From Flavobacterium sp. Leaf82 (lineage in GTDB: Bacteria > Bacteroidota > Bacteroidia > Flavobacteriales > Flavobacteriaceae): a stretch of 64,000 nucleotides of DNA. This document shows, piece by piece, positions 17,559 to 26,224 of the stretch (its first letter is position 1; every line of letters begins with the position of its first letter). The translations under genes and the position numbers were made by a program. The stretch spans positions 396,684 to 460,683 of the forward strand of contig NZ_LMMA01000032.1 of NCBI RefSeq assembly GCF_001422725.1, written 5' to 3'. The notes under the pieces were generated by a model that saw only the letters and a program-made list of their open reading frames with translations, was not told the DNA's origin and searched no databases.

Positions 17559-17577
17559 TTTGTACCTTATTTGTACC
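17559..17577. repeat. paired TTTGTACC direct repeats (possible integrase arm sites)
   Basis: TTTGTACC occurs at 17559-17566 and 17570-17577, offset by 11 bases, about one helical turn. Phased short repeats at an island edge are typical of tyrosine-recombinase or excisionase binding sites. No integrase gene is present in the window, so this is a suggestion. Confidence 0.35.
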
Positions 17578-17712
17578 ATTGATTTGTAATTAGTTGATAT
17601 ACAATGGTTGTTTCTTTTGAAGAAGTAAAATAAGCAGAGAACTTCCGATTTATCGGAATGTGAATCGCTTATCCCGATTTCTGTCGGGATCTTTTGAAGA
17701 TCATAAATAAGG

Positions 17713-17744
17713 AAAAACCGAGTCAGAAATGGCTCGGTTTTTTT
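17713..17744. terminator. hairpin terminator at the island edge
   Basis: AAAAACCGAG and CTCGGTTTTT form a 10-bp stem around a 10-base loop with T runs in both orientations, so it could act bidirectionally. Three smaller hairpins precede it at 17643-17658, 17671-17690 and 17688-17702. Confidence 0.75.
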
Positions 17745-17770
17745 ATGGATTTTAGTTTCGTATTATTGTT

Positions 17771-17803
17771 AAACCCGACAGGTTTTTAAAACCTGTCGGG
17801 TTT
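17771..17803. repeat. REP palindrome, copy 1 (downstream of RAYT)
   Basis: A 33-base near-perfect palindrome with arms AAACCCGACAGGTTTT and AAAACCTGTCGGGTTT. It is identical to the copy at 18455-18487 on the other side of the transposase gene. It is the expected substrate type for a REP-associated tyrosine transposase. Confidence 0.9.
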
Positions 17804-17832
17804 GGATTGCGATCATATTGCGGGTAAAGTTT

Positions 17833-18435
17833 TTATAAATTCAGAGAGTTTTCTATTGAATCGAAATTTTCTCCTTGGTTATGAAAAGCTTTTAACGTTT
17901 CAATATTTTTAAATAATGAAATGACTTTTTCACGTTTTAATTTAGTTGGTTTTTCAGAAACACAAGTTATATATGAACTCCAGGGATATTCTATTGGATG
18001 TTCGCAAAAACCATGATTTACAGGATTATAATGAATGTATTTTATCACAGAGCGTAAATAAGATTCGTTATCAATTAATTTTCTTTTAAATGGTCTTTCA
18101 AATAAAGCACCATGTCTGTTATAACCTTTATTGATTGCCTTTGTGTAAGCATTAAATAAATTACCAAAAGACTGATGTGGCGGAATGTTTTTTTTGATTT
18201 TATCTTCGTTTTTTGTGCACAGAATTTCTTCTAAAGTCTTAATTCGTACTAATAAATGAAAATGATTTTTTAATAGACACCAAGCGAATGTTTCGGCAAT
18301 TGGGTCAATATGTTTGTTGTAAAGAATTAGAAAATATTCGTGATTTCTATTTTCTTTAAAGATGTTTTCGCTGTTGATCCCGCGATTATAAATGTGATAG
18401 TATTTTCCAGATTCTAGAGGTTCGGTTATTTGCAT
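17833..18435 (-). CDS. REP-associated tyrosine transposase (RAYT, Y1 family)
   Basis: 200 aa from the ATG at 18435. Y1-type HUH features are clear: YYHIYNRGINSENIF near the N terminus, the HUH motif HFH (58-60) in LKNHFHLLVR, and the likely catalytic Tyr97 in LFNAYTKAINKGYNRHG. The YIHYNPVNHGFCEHPIEYPWSSY block is diagnostic of RAYT proteins. It is bracketed by two identical 33-base palindromes about 29 and 19 bases from its ends. It probably mobilises or maintains REP repeats by single-strand cleavage. The frame is intact. Confidence 0.92.
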   Translation of the reverse strand: MQITEPLESGKYYHIYNRGINSENIFKENRNHEYFLILYNKHIDPIAETFAWCLLKNHFHLLVRIKTLEEILCTKNEDKIKKNIPPHQSFGNLFNAYTKAINKGYNRHGALFERPFKRKLIDNESYLRSVIKYIHYNPVNHGFCEHPIEYPWSSYITCVSEKPTKLKREKVISLFKNIETLKAFHNQGENFDSIENSLNL

Positions 18436-18454
18436 ATTTTATATATTCATTGTC

Positions 18455-18487
18455 AAACCCGACAGGTTTTTAAAACCTGTCGGGTTT
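18455..18487. repeat. REP palindrome, copy 2 (upstream of RAYT)
   Basis: Identical over 33 bases to the copy at 17771-17803. It lies 19 bases upstream of the transposase start, in its leader or promoter region. Confidence 0.9.
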
Positions 18488-18615
18488 AATTTATAAAAGT
18501 AATAAAAAGATTACAAAAAATGCAATTCTCTCGAAAATCTTTTCCTATCAAAATGATAAATGTCATTTCCCATTCAGATTCTTTTTCGTAATATTACTAT
18601 TGTAAATATTTTTGA

Positions 18616-19686
18616 ATGAGAAAGATAAAATACAAGAAAGGACGCAAGCTGCAGCATATTACATTAGAGTATACAGGAACGCATAAAGAGCATGAAACAG
18701 AGATGCAGCTTTTTGTATATGACGATGCAGATGTTGTTGAATATGAAAAGTTTACCGTTGCGGCATTAAATTCTTGTTTTGATTATACAAAGAATAACTG
18801 GCTAAATGTTCATGGTTTAAATGATATAAGTTTGCTCAAAACTATTGGAGCTCATTTTAAGCTGGATGATTTTTTACTGGCAGATATTTTAAATACTACT
18901 AAGCGAACTAAACTCGAAGAGCAACAAAATGTTTTATTTTTTAATATAAAATCACTGTTGCCTTCTGAATATTCTGATAATATTAGTGTAGAGCAAATTA
19001 GTTTTATATTGAAAGATGGAATTCTTATTTCTTTTCAGGAAAAACGAAGCGATTTTTTCACCCATATACGCGAACGTCTCCGCACACATGCGGGAATTGT
19101 AAGGACTAAAAAAGTCGATTATTTATTGTATCTTTTATTAGATGCCGTAATAGAAAACTTTTACATTACAATAGAAGATGAAGAAGAGAAAATTGAAGAA
19201 TTAATCAATTTGACTAAAAAAGGTGCAGATCCTGTTATTTTGGAAAAAATTGAAAATCACCGTGATAACTTCAATTTTCTAAAACGCTCTATTGTTCCGC
19301 TTCGGGATTCGCTGTATTATCTTAAAACAATTAAAGATGATGATACAAACAGTTTAATTCAAAAAGATACCTTTAATTTTTTCGTCAGGTTACATCAAAA
19401 AAGTTTAGAACTTTTAGAGCAAATAGAATCAGATATGAGCTCATTGGAAAGTGCTTCTAATTTTTATTTTTCTGAGCAAAGCAGGAAGATGAATGAAATC
19501 ATGAAAACCTTAACCATTATATCGGCTATTTTTATTCCGCTTACCTTTATTGTTGGAGTATACGGAATGAATTTTGAAAATATGCCGGAACTTCGATATA
19601 AATACGGATATCACAGCGTGATGATTGCAATGTTTTTTCTAGTGATCGCCCTGATTATTTATTTCAAAAAAAGACGTTGGTTTTAA
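18616..19686 (+). CDS. corA: CorA-family divalent cation transporter
   Basis: 356 aa. A long cytoplasmic N-terminal alpha/beta domain and stalk helices are followed by two C-terminal membrane helices. The first helix ends in the selectivity signature GMN (317-319) within VGVYGMNFENMPE; the second is MIAMFFLVIALIIYF, followed by the basic tail KKRRWF. Family members are pentameric magnesium (or cobalt/nickel) channels. It stands alone between the RAYT unit and pta, and is the first core-type gene right of the island. Confidence 0.93.
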   Translation: MRKIKYKKGRKLQHITLEYTGTHKEHETEMQLFVYDDADVVEYEKFTVAALNSCFDYTKNNWLNVHGLNDISLLKTIGAHFKLDDFLLADILNTTKRTKLEEQQNVLFFNIKSLLPSEYSDNISVEQISFILKDGILISFQEKRSDFFTHIRERLRTHAGIVRTKKVDYLLYLLLDAVIENFYITIEDEEEKIEELINLTKKGADPVILEKIENHRDNFNFLKRSIVPLRDSLYYLKTIKDDDTNSLIQKDTFNFFVRLHQKSLELLEQIESDMSSLESASNFYFSEQSRKMNEIMKTLTIISAIFIPLTFIVGVYGMNFENMPELRYKYGYHSVMIAMFFLVIALIIYFKKRRWF

Positions 19687-19719
19687 CGTTTGTTTCAATA
19701 GTAAAAAAACGATTTAAAG

Positions 19720-19727
19720 TACATTTG
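19720..19727 (+). promoter_or_regulatory. TAnnTTTG -7 box for pta
   Basis: TACATTTG matches the Bacteroidota -7 consensus and lies 22 bases before the pta ATG. A TTTG at 19689-19692 is a distant -33 candidate with a long spacer (27 bases). Confidence 0.6.
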
Positions 19728-19748
19728 TTTAGATATAACACATAAATT

Positions 19749-21842
19749 ATGAGTAAAGCGATATATATAGCCACTAGTGATCAAAATAGCGGGAAATCGA
19801 TTATTACGCTCGGTTTAATGAGTATTTTAATCGGTAAAACGGCAAAAGTGGGCTATTTTAGGCCAATTATAGAAGATTTTGTAGATGGCGAATTAGACAA
19901 TCATATAGAAACAGTTTTATCGCATTTTGACCTTGATATAAAATTTGAAGATGCTTATGCGATTACGAAAAGCAAATTAATCAAGAAAAAAAATAAAGGT
20001 AAAATAGGGGAGGTTCTAGACCTGATTATCGAAAAATATAAAAAGCTCGAAGAACGTTTTGATTTTGTTTTGGTTGAAGGAACAAGCTTTACTGGCGAAG
20101 GAACTTCGATTGAATTGGATTTGAATGTTTTAATCGCAAAAAATCTCGGAATTCCAACTATAATTATAGGTTCAGGAGTTGGTAAAACATTAGAAGAATT
20201 AGTTGACAGCCTTTATTTGGTGTATGATTCTTTTAAAGTAAAAGAGGTTGAGGTTTTATCTGTTATAGCAAATAAGGTTCAGTTTGAGAATATAGAATTA
20301 GTTACGAAAGGATTACAGAAAAGCTTACCGGCTAATGTCCTGATCAATACAATTCCATTGATTTCAAGTTTGAACAATCCAACAATGCAGGAAATTGTCA
20401 ATCAGCTTGATGCAAAAGTGTTGTTTGGACATGCTTATTTAAACAATGAAATTGGGCATTTTAGCGTTGGAGCAATGCAGTTGCATAATTACTTAGTTCA
20501 CTTGCATGACAATGCTTTGGTAATTACTCCGGGAGATCGTTCTGATATTATTTTAGGAGCTTTACAAGCAAATGAATCAGCAAATTATCCAACGATTTCA
20601 GGAATTATCCTTACCGGAAATATTGTTCCGGAAGAAAGTATTTTAAAACTTATCGAAGGGCTTTCTGCCATAGTTCCTATTATTGCTGTTGATGGAGGAA
20701 CATATCATATCACCAATAAAATTGGCGCAATTAGATCCGAGATTTATGCCAATAATACACATAAAATAGAAACCTCGATCACTACTTTTGAAAAGTATGT
20801 TGAAGTTGAAACGCTGTCTGAAAGATTAATCACTTTTGTACCGGAAGGAATGACGCCAAAAATGTTCCAGTACAATATGGTAAAAAGAGCAAAACAACAT
20901 CGCAAACATATTGTTTTGCCGGAAGGAAATGATGACAGGATTATCATTGCTGCTTCAAGATTATTAGATATGGATGTGGTGGATATTTCGATTATTGGAG
21001 ATAAAAAACAAATTGAAAATAAGGTTACTGAGCTTGGAATTACATTTGATTTTTCGAAAGTAAATATTATCAATCCTATAGAATCTGAACTTTACGAAGA
21101 TTATGCAAATACTTATTACGAGCTTCGAAAAGCAAAGAATGTAAGTATTACAATGGCAAGGGATTTAATGGAGGATGTATCTTATTTTGGTACAATGATG
21201 GTGTATAAAGGTCACGCTGACGGAATGGTTTCCGGAGCAGCACATACCACGCAGCATACTATTTTACCGGCTTTGCAATTCATTAAAACAAAACCAAATT
21301 CGTCTGTCGTTTCTTCAGTATTTTTTATGTGTTTAGAAGACAGAGTTTCTGTTTTTGGAGATTGTGCTATTAATCCAAATCCAACTGCAGAACAATTGGC
21401 AGAAATTGCAATTTCATCAGCAGAATCAAGTTCAGCTTTCGGAATTGAACCAAAAATTGCCATGCTTTCTTATTCTTCCGGAGCATCTGGAAAAGGAGAT
21501 GAAGTTGATAAAGTCAGAACTGCTACCGAAATTGTAAAACAAAAACGACCAGATCTTAAAATCGAAGGACCAATTCAATATGATGCTGCCGTAGATAAAG
21601 TGGTTGGAAAAAGCAAAATGCCGGATTCTGAAGTAGCCGGACAAGCGAGCGTACTTATTTTTCCGGATTTAAATACAGGAAATAATACTTATAAAGCAGT
21701 ACAAAGAGAAACCGGAGCATTAGCCATTGGACCGATGTTACAAGGCTTGAACAAACCTGTAAACGATTTAAGCCGCGGTTGTACGGTAGACGATATTATA
21801 AATACAGTAGTAATTACAGCGATTCAGGCGCAGGGACTTTAA
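19749..21842 (+). CDS. pta: phosphate acetyltransferase
   Basis: 697 aa, the length of the long (E. coli-like) enzyme. The N-terminal P-loop-like domain begins SDQNSGKSIITLGLM, a DRTGG-type regulatory domain follows (about 210-330), and the catalytic PTA domain starts near residue 370 (HIVLPEGNDDRIIIAASRLL) with MVSGAAHTTQHTI and LNTGNNTYKAVQR. It interconverts acetyl-CoA and acetyl phosphate. It lies 108 bases upstream of ackA, same strand, forming the classical acetate pathway unit. Confidence 0.98.
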   Translation: MSKAIYIATSDQNSGKSIITLGLMSILIGKTAKVGYFRPIIEDFVDGELDNHIETVLSHFDLDIKFEDAYAITKSKLIKKKNKGKIGEVLDLIIEKYKKLEERFDFVLVEGTSFTGEGTSIELDLNVLIAKNLGIPTIIIGSGVGKTLEELVDSLYLVYDSFKVKEVEVLSVIANKVQFENIELVTKGLQKSLPANVLINTIPLISSLNNPTMQEIVNQLDAKVLFGHAYLNNEIGHFSVGAMQLHNYLVHLHDNALVITPGDRSDIILGALQANESANYPTISGIILTGNIVPEESILKLIEGLSAIVPIIAVDGGTYHITNKIGAIRSEIYANNTHKIETSITTFEKYVEVETLSERLITFVPEGMTPKMFQYNMVKRAKQHRKHIVLPEGNDDRIIIAASRLLDMDVVDISIIGDKKQIENKVTELGITFDFSKVNIINPIESELYEDYANTYYELRKAKNVSITMARDLMEDVSYFGTMMVYKGHADGMVSGAAHTTQHTILPALQFIKTKPNSSVVSSVFFMCLEDRVSVFGDCAINPNPTAEQLAEIAISSAESSSAFGIEPKIAMLSYSSGASGKGDEVDKVRTATEIVKQKRPDLKIEGPIQYDAAVDKVVGKSKMPDSEVAGQASVLIFPDLNTGNNTYKAVQRETGALAIGPMLQGLNKPVNDLSRGCTVDDIINTVVITAIQAQGL

Positions 21843-21901
21843 TTAATTATAAATTGTGAATTATTAATTATGAATTTTGCCTCTTTAGTGAATTAATTAA
21901 A

Positions 21902-21933
21902 CTTAGAACCTTAGTGCCTTAGCATCTTAGCAG
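21902..21933 (+). repeat. four tandem CTTAGNNN octamers in the pta-ackA gap
   Basis: CTTAGAAC, CTTAGTGC, CTTAGCAT and CTTAGCAG follow each other without gaps. Short A/T-rich repeats of this kind are common between Flavobacterium genes. Function unknown; they would lie in the ackA leader. Confidence 0.6.
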
Positions 21934-21950
21934 CTAAAAATAAATAAAAA

Positions 21951-23135
21951 ATGAAAATACTAATTATCAATTCAGGAAGTTCATCGATTAAATATCAATT
22001 AATGGTTATGCCATCAAACGAAGTAATTTGTTCTGGTATGATTGATAGAATTGGACTCGAAACTTCGAATATTAGCTATAAAACTTCCTCTGATTCTATT
22101 GAGGAAATATTGCCAATTGCATCACATAAAATAGGACTGCAAAAAGTAGCCGAAATGCTTTTAGATCCGGAAAAAGGAGTAATAAAATCTACTTCAGAAA
22201 TTCAGGCTGTTGGACATCGCGTGGTACACGGAGGAAGTTATTTTTCTGATACCACTATTATTACAGAAGAAGTAAAAGAAAAAATAAAAGAACTTTCAGA
22301 ATTGGCTCCATTGCATAATCCGGCGCATTTGGTAGGAATAAATGTAGCCGAGGAAATTTTTTCATCAGCAAAACAAGTGGCGGTTTTTGATACTGCTTTT
22401 CATCAGACTATTCCGGTTGAAGCTTATAAATATGCGATTCCTAATTATCTTTTAACAGAGAATAAAGTTAGGGTTTATGGTTTTCACGGAACCAGTCATA
22501 AATATGTATCTGAAAAAGCAATTGATTACTTAGAAAACAATTCTAAGATCATTACAATCCATTTAGGAAATGGCTGTAGTATGACCGCTATCAAAGATGG
22601 CAAAAGTATCGATCATACTATGGGTTTTTCTCCCGCAAATGGACTAATAATGGGAACTCGTGCAGGAGATATCGATCAGTCAGTAATCTTTTATTTAATA
22701 AAAAATTTAGGCTATACGCCAGACGAAGTAAACGCAATTTTGCTAAAACAAAGCGGTATGCTTGGGCTAACAGGTTACAGTGATTTGCGTGATATTGAGT
22801 CAGAAGCTGAAAAAGGAAATAAAGATTGTCTCTTGGCTTTATTAATGAATGCGTATAGAATCAAAAAAACAATTGGTTCTTATACGGCTGCTTTAAATGG
22901 TTTGGACGCTATAATTTTTACAGCAGGAATTGGCGAAAATTCATCATACATGCGTAAATTGGTTTGTACGGATATGGATTATTTTGGAATTGAACTTGAT
23001 CAGGAAAAAAATCAAATTCGTTCCAAGGCAATTAGGGAAATCAGCACACCAAATTCAAAAACAAAAGTATTAGTTGTCCCAACAGATGAAGAATACGAAA
23101 TTGCAAATCAGGTTTATCATTTACTTCACAACTAA
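21951..23135 (+). CDS. ackA: acetate kinase
   Basis: 394 aa, standard length. ASKHA-fold signatures are all present: LIINSGSSSIKYQL at the N terminus, GHRVVHGG, the catalytic Asp in FDTAFHQT, GFHGTSHKYV, GMLGLTGYSDLRD and FTAGIGENS. It forms ATP and acetate from acetyl phosphate and ADP. It is co-directional with pta and ends at a hairpin terminator. Confidence 0.98.
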   Translation: MKILIINSGSSSIKYQLMVMPSNEVICSGMIDRIGLETSNISYKTSSDSIEEILPIASHKIGLQKVAEMLLDPEKGVIKSTSEIQAVGHRVVHGGSYFSDTTIITEEVKEKIKELSELAPLHNPAHLVGINVAEEIFSSAKQVAVFDTAFHQTIPVEAYKYAIPNYLLTENKVRVYGFHGTSHKYVSEKAIDYLENNSKIITIHLGNGCSMTAIKDGKSIDHTMGFSPANGLIMGTRAGDIDQSVIFYLIKNLGYTPDEVNAILLKQSGMLGLTGYSDLRDIESEAEKGNKDCLLALLMNAYRIKKTIGSYTAALNGLDAIIFTAGIGENSSYMRKLVCTDMDYFGIELDQEKNQIRSKAIREISTPNSKTKVLVVPTDEEYEIANQVYHLLHN

Positions 23136-23154
23136 AAATGACGTTCTCTATATA

Positions 23155-23183
23155 AAAAAGCTCCTCAACTGAGGGGCTTTTTT
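23155..23183 (+). terminator. rho-independent terminator after ackA
   Basis: AAAAAGC-TCCTCA and TGAGGGGC-TTTTTT form a stem (one G-T pair) around a short loop, with a T run. Confidence 0.85.
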
Positions 23184-23209
23184 ATGCTTTAGGATTAAAT
23201 ATTTGTCAG

Positions 23210-23217
23210 TACCTTTG
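23210..23217 (+). promoter_or_regulatory. TAnnTTTG -7 box for the PUL regulator
   Basis: TACCTTTG matches the Bacteroidota -7 consensus. It lies 19 bases before the TTG at 23236 and overlaps the earlier alternative start at 23203, arguing for the later start. Confidence 0.55.
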
Positions 23218-23235
23218 AAGACAAATCCGAATATT

Positions 23236-25980
23236 TTGAAATCGACACTTTTAAAACTATTTTTCTTCTTTTTCATTGCTTCACAAATACAAGCACAAGA
23301 ATTACTTCCTTTCGTAGAAAATTATAATAAATCAGATTATCAGGGTGACAATCAAATTTGGAATGTCGTTCAGGGTAAGGATAATGCAATGTATTTTGCT
23401 AATAATCACTATTTATTGCGATATGATGGCGTAGTTTGGGAAAAATATACATTACCTAATAAAACTATTATTCGCTCGATTATGATCGAGGGCGATAAAA
23501 TCTATTCCGGATCTTATAAAGAGTTTGGATATTGGTATAGAAAAGATGGAAAAATGCATTATGTTTCTATTACCAAAAATCTAAGATTATTTGATGAAAA
23601 AGATAATGAAGAAATCTGGAAAATTTTCAGATTTAACGGTTCTATTTATTTTCAATCGTTTAATGATATTTTTATTTATAATGGCAAACATATTCAAAAA
23701 ATCAAATTTCCTTTTTTAATATCCTATTGTTTTGTAGTCGATAAGAATGTATATGTAGCATCAGTAGAAAAAGGATTATTTAGATTAAATGGTTCCAGAA
23801 TTACAAATCCAAAAGGTTGGAATGTCTTAAAGAAAACGGTAGTTCATGCTATAGAAAAATATCAAAACAAGCCTTATATTTTTACTCAGAAAAAAGGAAT
23901 ATTTATAGTAGAAAAAGAAGGTTTAAGACCCTGGAATAATCCATTAAATGAAACGCTGAAGGGAGCGACAATTAATGTTGCCAAATTCATCAAAGGAAAC
24001 AAATTAGTTATAGGAACAGGAAACAGAGGTCTCTATATTTATGACTTTACTACAAATACCTATAAAAATATCGACAGGAATAATGTCCTGATGAATAACT
24101 CAATTCTGAGTATTGGTTTTGACAAAGAAAATGATTTATGGCTGGGTTTGGATAACGGAATTGCGCATGTTGAAGTAAATTCTCCAATCTCATTTTTTTA
24201 TGATAATTCAGGGCTTCTTGGTTCCGTTTACTCAGTTGCAACCACTAACAGGGGATATTTGATAGCTTCGAATCATGGTGTTTTTGAATTTGATTCAGGT
24301 AAATTTCATATGATGCCTAATACACAAGGTCAAGCCTGGAATATTACGAAAATTGATGATAAATATATTATTGGTCATAATGATGGGACATTTTGTTATG
24401 AAAATGGTTCTTTGATAAAGACAAATAATATTAGCGGAGGTTGGAATTTGTCTAAAAGCAGTATTAATAACACCTATTTTCAGTCTACTTATAGTGGAGT
24501 TTTGGTTTATGACGATATTTCAAAACTTACCGAAAATAAAGTAATAAAAGATCTTTCGAAACCTATAAAATATGTAGCTCAAAATAAAAAAAATGAAATT
24601 TGGGCAGCAGATAACTATCGTGGATTATATCGTGTTTTATATAGTGACGATTATAAGACAAGAAAAGTTGAGAACATTACTCAGCAAAGCAAGATAAAAA
24701 ATGATTTTGGGGTTAAAATTTTCGAATTTAGAAATGAGATTCTTTTTCTAATCAACAATTCCTGGTATACCTATAATTCTATTACAAACAAACTTGAAGG
24801 GAACGAACTCTTTAATGTTAATTTTAAAAATATAACCGATGTAGTTGCCATTGATGAAGATCATTTTATGGTACTTCAGGACGGAATTTTATATCATATT
24901 CAGGCTGCAGGAAATAAATTTGTCTGGAACATTATTCAGGAGAAATATTATAAAGGAAAACTGATTAATGATAATTTGAGAATTTTTAAAACTCAAAATC
25001 ATTATTTATTAAATCTGGACGACGGATTTATTTCTCTTCAGTTAAAGTACGAAAACAAACAAAATTCTGATGTTAAAATAGAAGCTTATAATGATGGATT
25101 ATTAGTTTCTAATGATTCTAAAATTAAATATAATACAGAACTCAAAGTAAATGTAATATCCGGTATTTATGGAGCAAGTAAACCTAATTTGTTTTATAAG
25201 ATCAATAAAAGTAATGACTTCGTTCAGATTTCTGGCGGAATGATTGTATTGAATAATCTAAGCAGCGGCAATCATTCTATTGTTGTATACAAACATGACG
25301 GAGCTACTTATGAAAAAGTTTCTGGTTTTGAATTTCGTGTTGCAGAACCCTGGTACTTTTCGTTCTGGATGGTTTTATTGTATATGCTAATAATAGGTAC
25401 AGTATTATTTTTCTATTATAAATGGAATAAACTCCGCTACATGCAAAAATTAAAATTGCAGGCAGAAGAACTAAAACATCAACGAGAAATTCTGGAAATG
25501 GAATTGAAAGCGGAGAATGAACTAAATATTCAGGAATATCAAAAACATATTTTAGAACTCGAATTACAAACGAAATCATCAGAAGTTGCAGGGAAATCTT
25601 TGTCTATTGCAAAGCAAAGTGAAATGATCGAAAATATTCAGAGCATTCTGGATTCAGAAAAAGATTTTAATAAGCTTAAAAGTGAAATCAAGAAAGCCAT
25701 TAAAATAAATGAAGTAAATAAACACGAGTGGGAAATTTTTGAAACCAATCTAAATCAAATTCATAATGAGTTTATAATAAGTTTGTCCAAGAAGTTTCCA
25801 AATCTTACTCCAAAAGATATAAAACTGTGTGTTTATCTTAAAATGAACCTCTCTTCAAAGGAAATTGCACCTATGATGAATATCTCTTTTCGAGGCGTAG
25901 AATTGCACAGATATCGACTAAGAAAGAAATTAAACCTTACTCAGGATGAAAACCTCTCAAAATTTTTATTAAGTCTGTAA
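23236..25980 (+). CDS. PUL regulator: beta-propeller, Y_Y_Y, TM helix, LuxR-type HTH
   Basis: About 914 aa from a TTG at 23236, chosen because it follows a promoter box and gives a clean signal peptide (KLFFFFFIASQIQAQ); there is no ATG, and the frame stays open to a TTG at 23203. A periplasmic two-component-regulator-type propeller fills about residues 30-640 and a Y_Y_Y-like Ig module about 640-720. One TM helix follows (FWMVLLYMLIIGTVLFFYY), then a coiled coil. The C-terminal HTH has LTPKDIKLCVYLKMNLSSKE followed by IAPMMNISFRGVELHRYRLR. No kinase domain is present, so it resembles one-component SusR-like regulators. It probably senses a glycan fragment and activates the adjacent susCD operon. 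Confidence 0.88.
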   Translation: MKSTLLKLFFFFFIASQIQAQELLPFVENYNKSDYQGDNQIWNVVQGKDNAMYFANNHYLLRYDGVVWEKYTLPNKTIIRSIMIEGDKIYSGSYKEFGYWYRKDGKMHYVSITKNLRLFDEKDNEEIWKIFRFNGSIYFQSFNDIFIYNGKHIQKIKFPFLISYCFVVDKNVYVASVEKGLFRLNGSRITNPKGWNVLKKTVVHAIEKYQNKPYIFTQKKGIFIVEKEGLRPWNNPLNETLKGATINVAKFIKGNKLVIGTGNRGLYIYDFTTNTYKNIDRNNVLMNNSILSIGFDKENDLWLGLDNGIAHVEVNSPISFFYDNSGLLGSVYSVATTNRGYLIASNHGVFEFDSGKFHMMPNTQGQAWNITKIDDKYIIGHNDGTFCYENGSLIKTNNISGGWNLSKSSINNTYFQSTYSGVLVYDDISKLTENKVIKDLSKPIKYVAQNKKNEIWAADNYRGLYRVLYSDDYKTRKVENITQQSKIKNDFGVKIFEFRNEILFLINNSWYTYNSITNKLEGNELFNVNFKNITDVVAIDEDHFMVLQDGILYHIQAAGNKFVWNIIQEKYYKGKLINDNLRIFKTQNHYLLNLDDGFISLQLKYENKQNSDVKIEAYNDGLLVSNDSKIKYNTELKVNVISGIYGASKPNLFYKINKSNDFVQISGGMIVLNNLSSGNHSIVVYKHDGATYEKVSGFEFRVAEPWYFSFWMVLLYMLIIGTVLFFYYKWNKLRYMQKLKLQAEELKHQREILEMELKAENELNIQEYQKHILELELQTKSSEVAGKSLSIAKQSEMIENIQSILDSEKDFNKLKSEIKKAIKINEVNKHEWEIFETNLNQIHNEFIISLSKKFPNLTPKDIKLCVYLKMNLSSKEIAPMMNISFRGVELHRYRLRKKLNLTQDENLSKFLLSL

Positions 25981-26049
25981 GATTTGCATTTAATTTTTAA
26001 GGATCTTATATTTTTACACATCATTTTTTATATAATTCCAATACATCAT

Positions 26050-26173
26050 TACTACATCATAACGTAATGTTAACAAAATTAATTTAACATTTAATGTATT
26101 GATAATCATTATTATATGTTTATTATTTATCATAATGATGTAGTTATGTAGTAGTGGTGTTTGATGTACTACA
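26050..26173. promoter_or_regulatory. cluster of TACTACA/TGTAGTA motifs upstream of susC (candidate operator)
   Basis: TACTACA occurs at 26050-26056 and 26167-26173; the reverse complement TGTAGTA occurs at 26147-26153, and a near copy TGTAGTT at 26139-26145. ACTACATCAT (26051-26060) and ATGATGTAGT (26135-26144) are exact inverted partners. The cluster lies in the 244-base gap between the regulator and susC. A binding site for the adjacent LuxR-type regulator is a reasonable guess. Confidence 0.4.
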
Positions 26174-26186
26174 ACGTTGTAATTGT

Positions 26187-26194
26187 TTAATTTG
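26187..26194 (+). promoter_or_regulatory. possible -7 box of the susC promoter
   Basis: TTAATTTG is one base off TAnnTTTG and lies 31 bases before the susC ATG. TTTG at 26160-26163 could be the -33 element. Confidence 0.35.
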
Positions 26195-26224
26195 GCTCTA
26201 CTAACTTAAACGATTACAAACTGT

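Larger units (their letters stand above)
17358..17832. other. island edge: repeat arm, paired TTTGTACC sites and a hairpin series
   Basis: No gene. From 5' to 3' it holds a second copy of the left arm of the 15346-15480 repeat (CAAGAGATTTGGG at about 17381), two TTTGTACC repeats, four successive hairpins, and the first of two REP palindromes. Accessory genes lie to the left and core genes to the right, so this is the likely boundary of the island. Confidence 0.5.

Noticed and set aside
17643..17744. tRNA or tmRNA gene at the island edge
   Set aside because: The hairpins do not form a cloverleaf, and no TTC-type T-loop or acceptor pairing was found.
17771..18487. CRISPR array from the two identical palindromic repeats
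   Set aside because: Only two copies, separated by a transposase gene rather than spacer-length DNA; no cas genes.
19749..23135. Large minus-strand frames inside pta and other core genes
   Set aside because: Shadow frames of well-identified plus-strand genes without leader signals or motifs.
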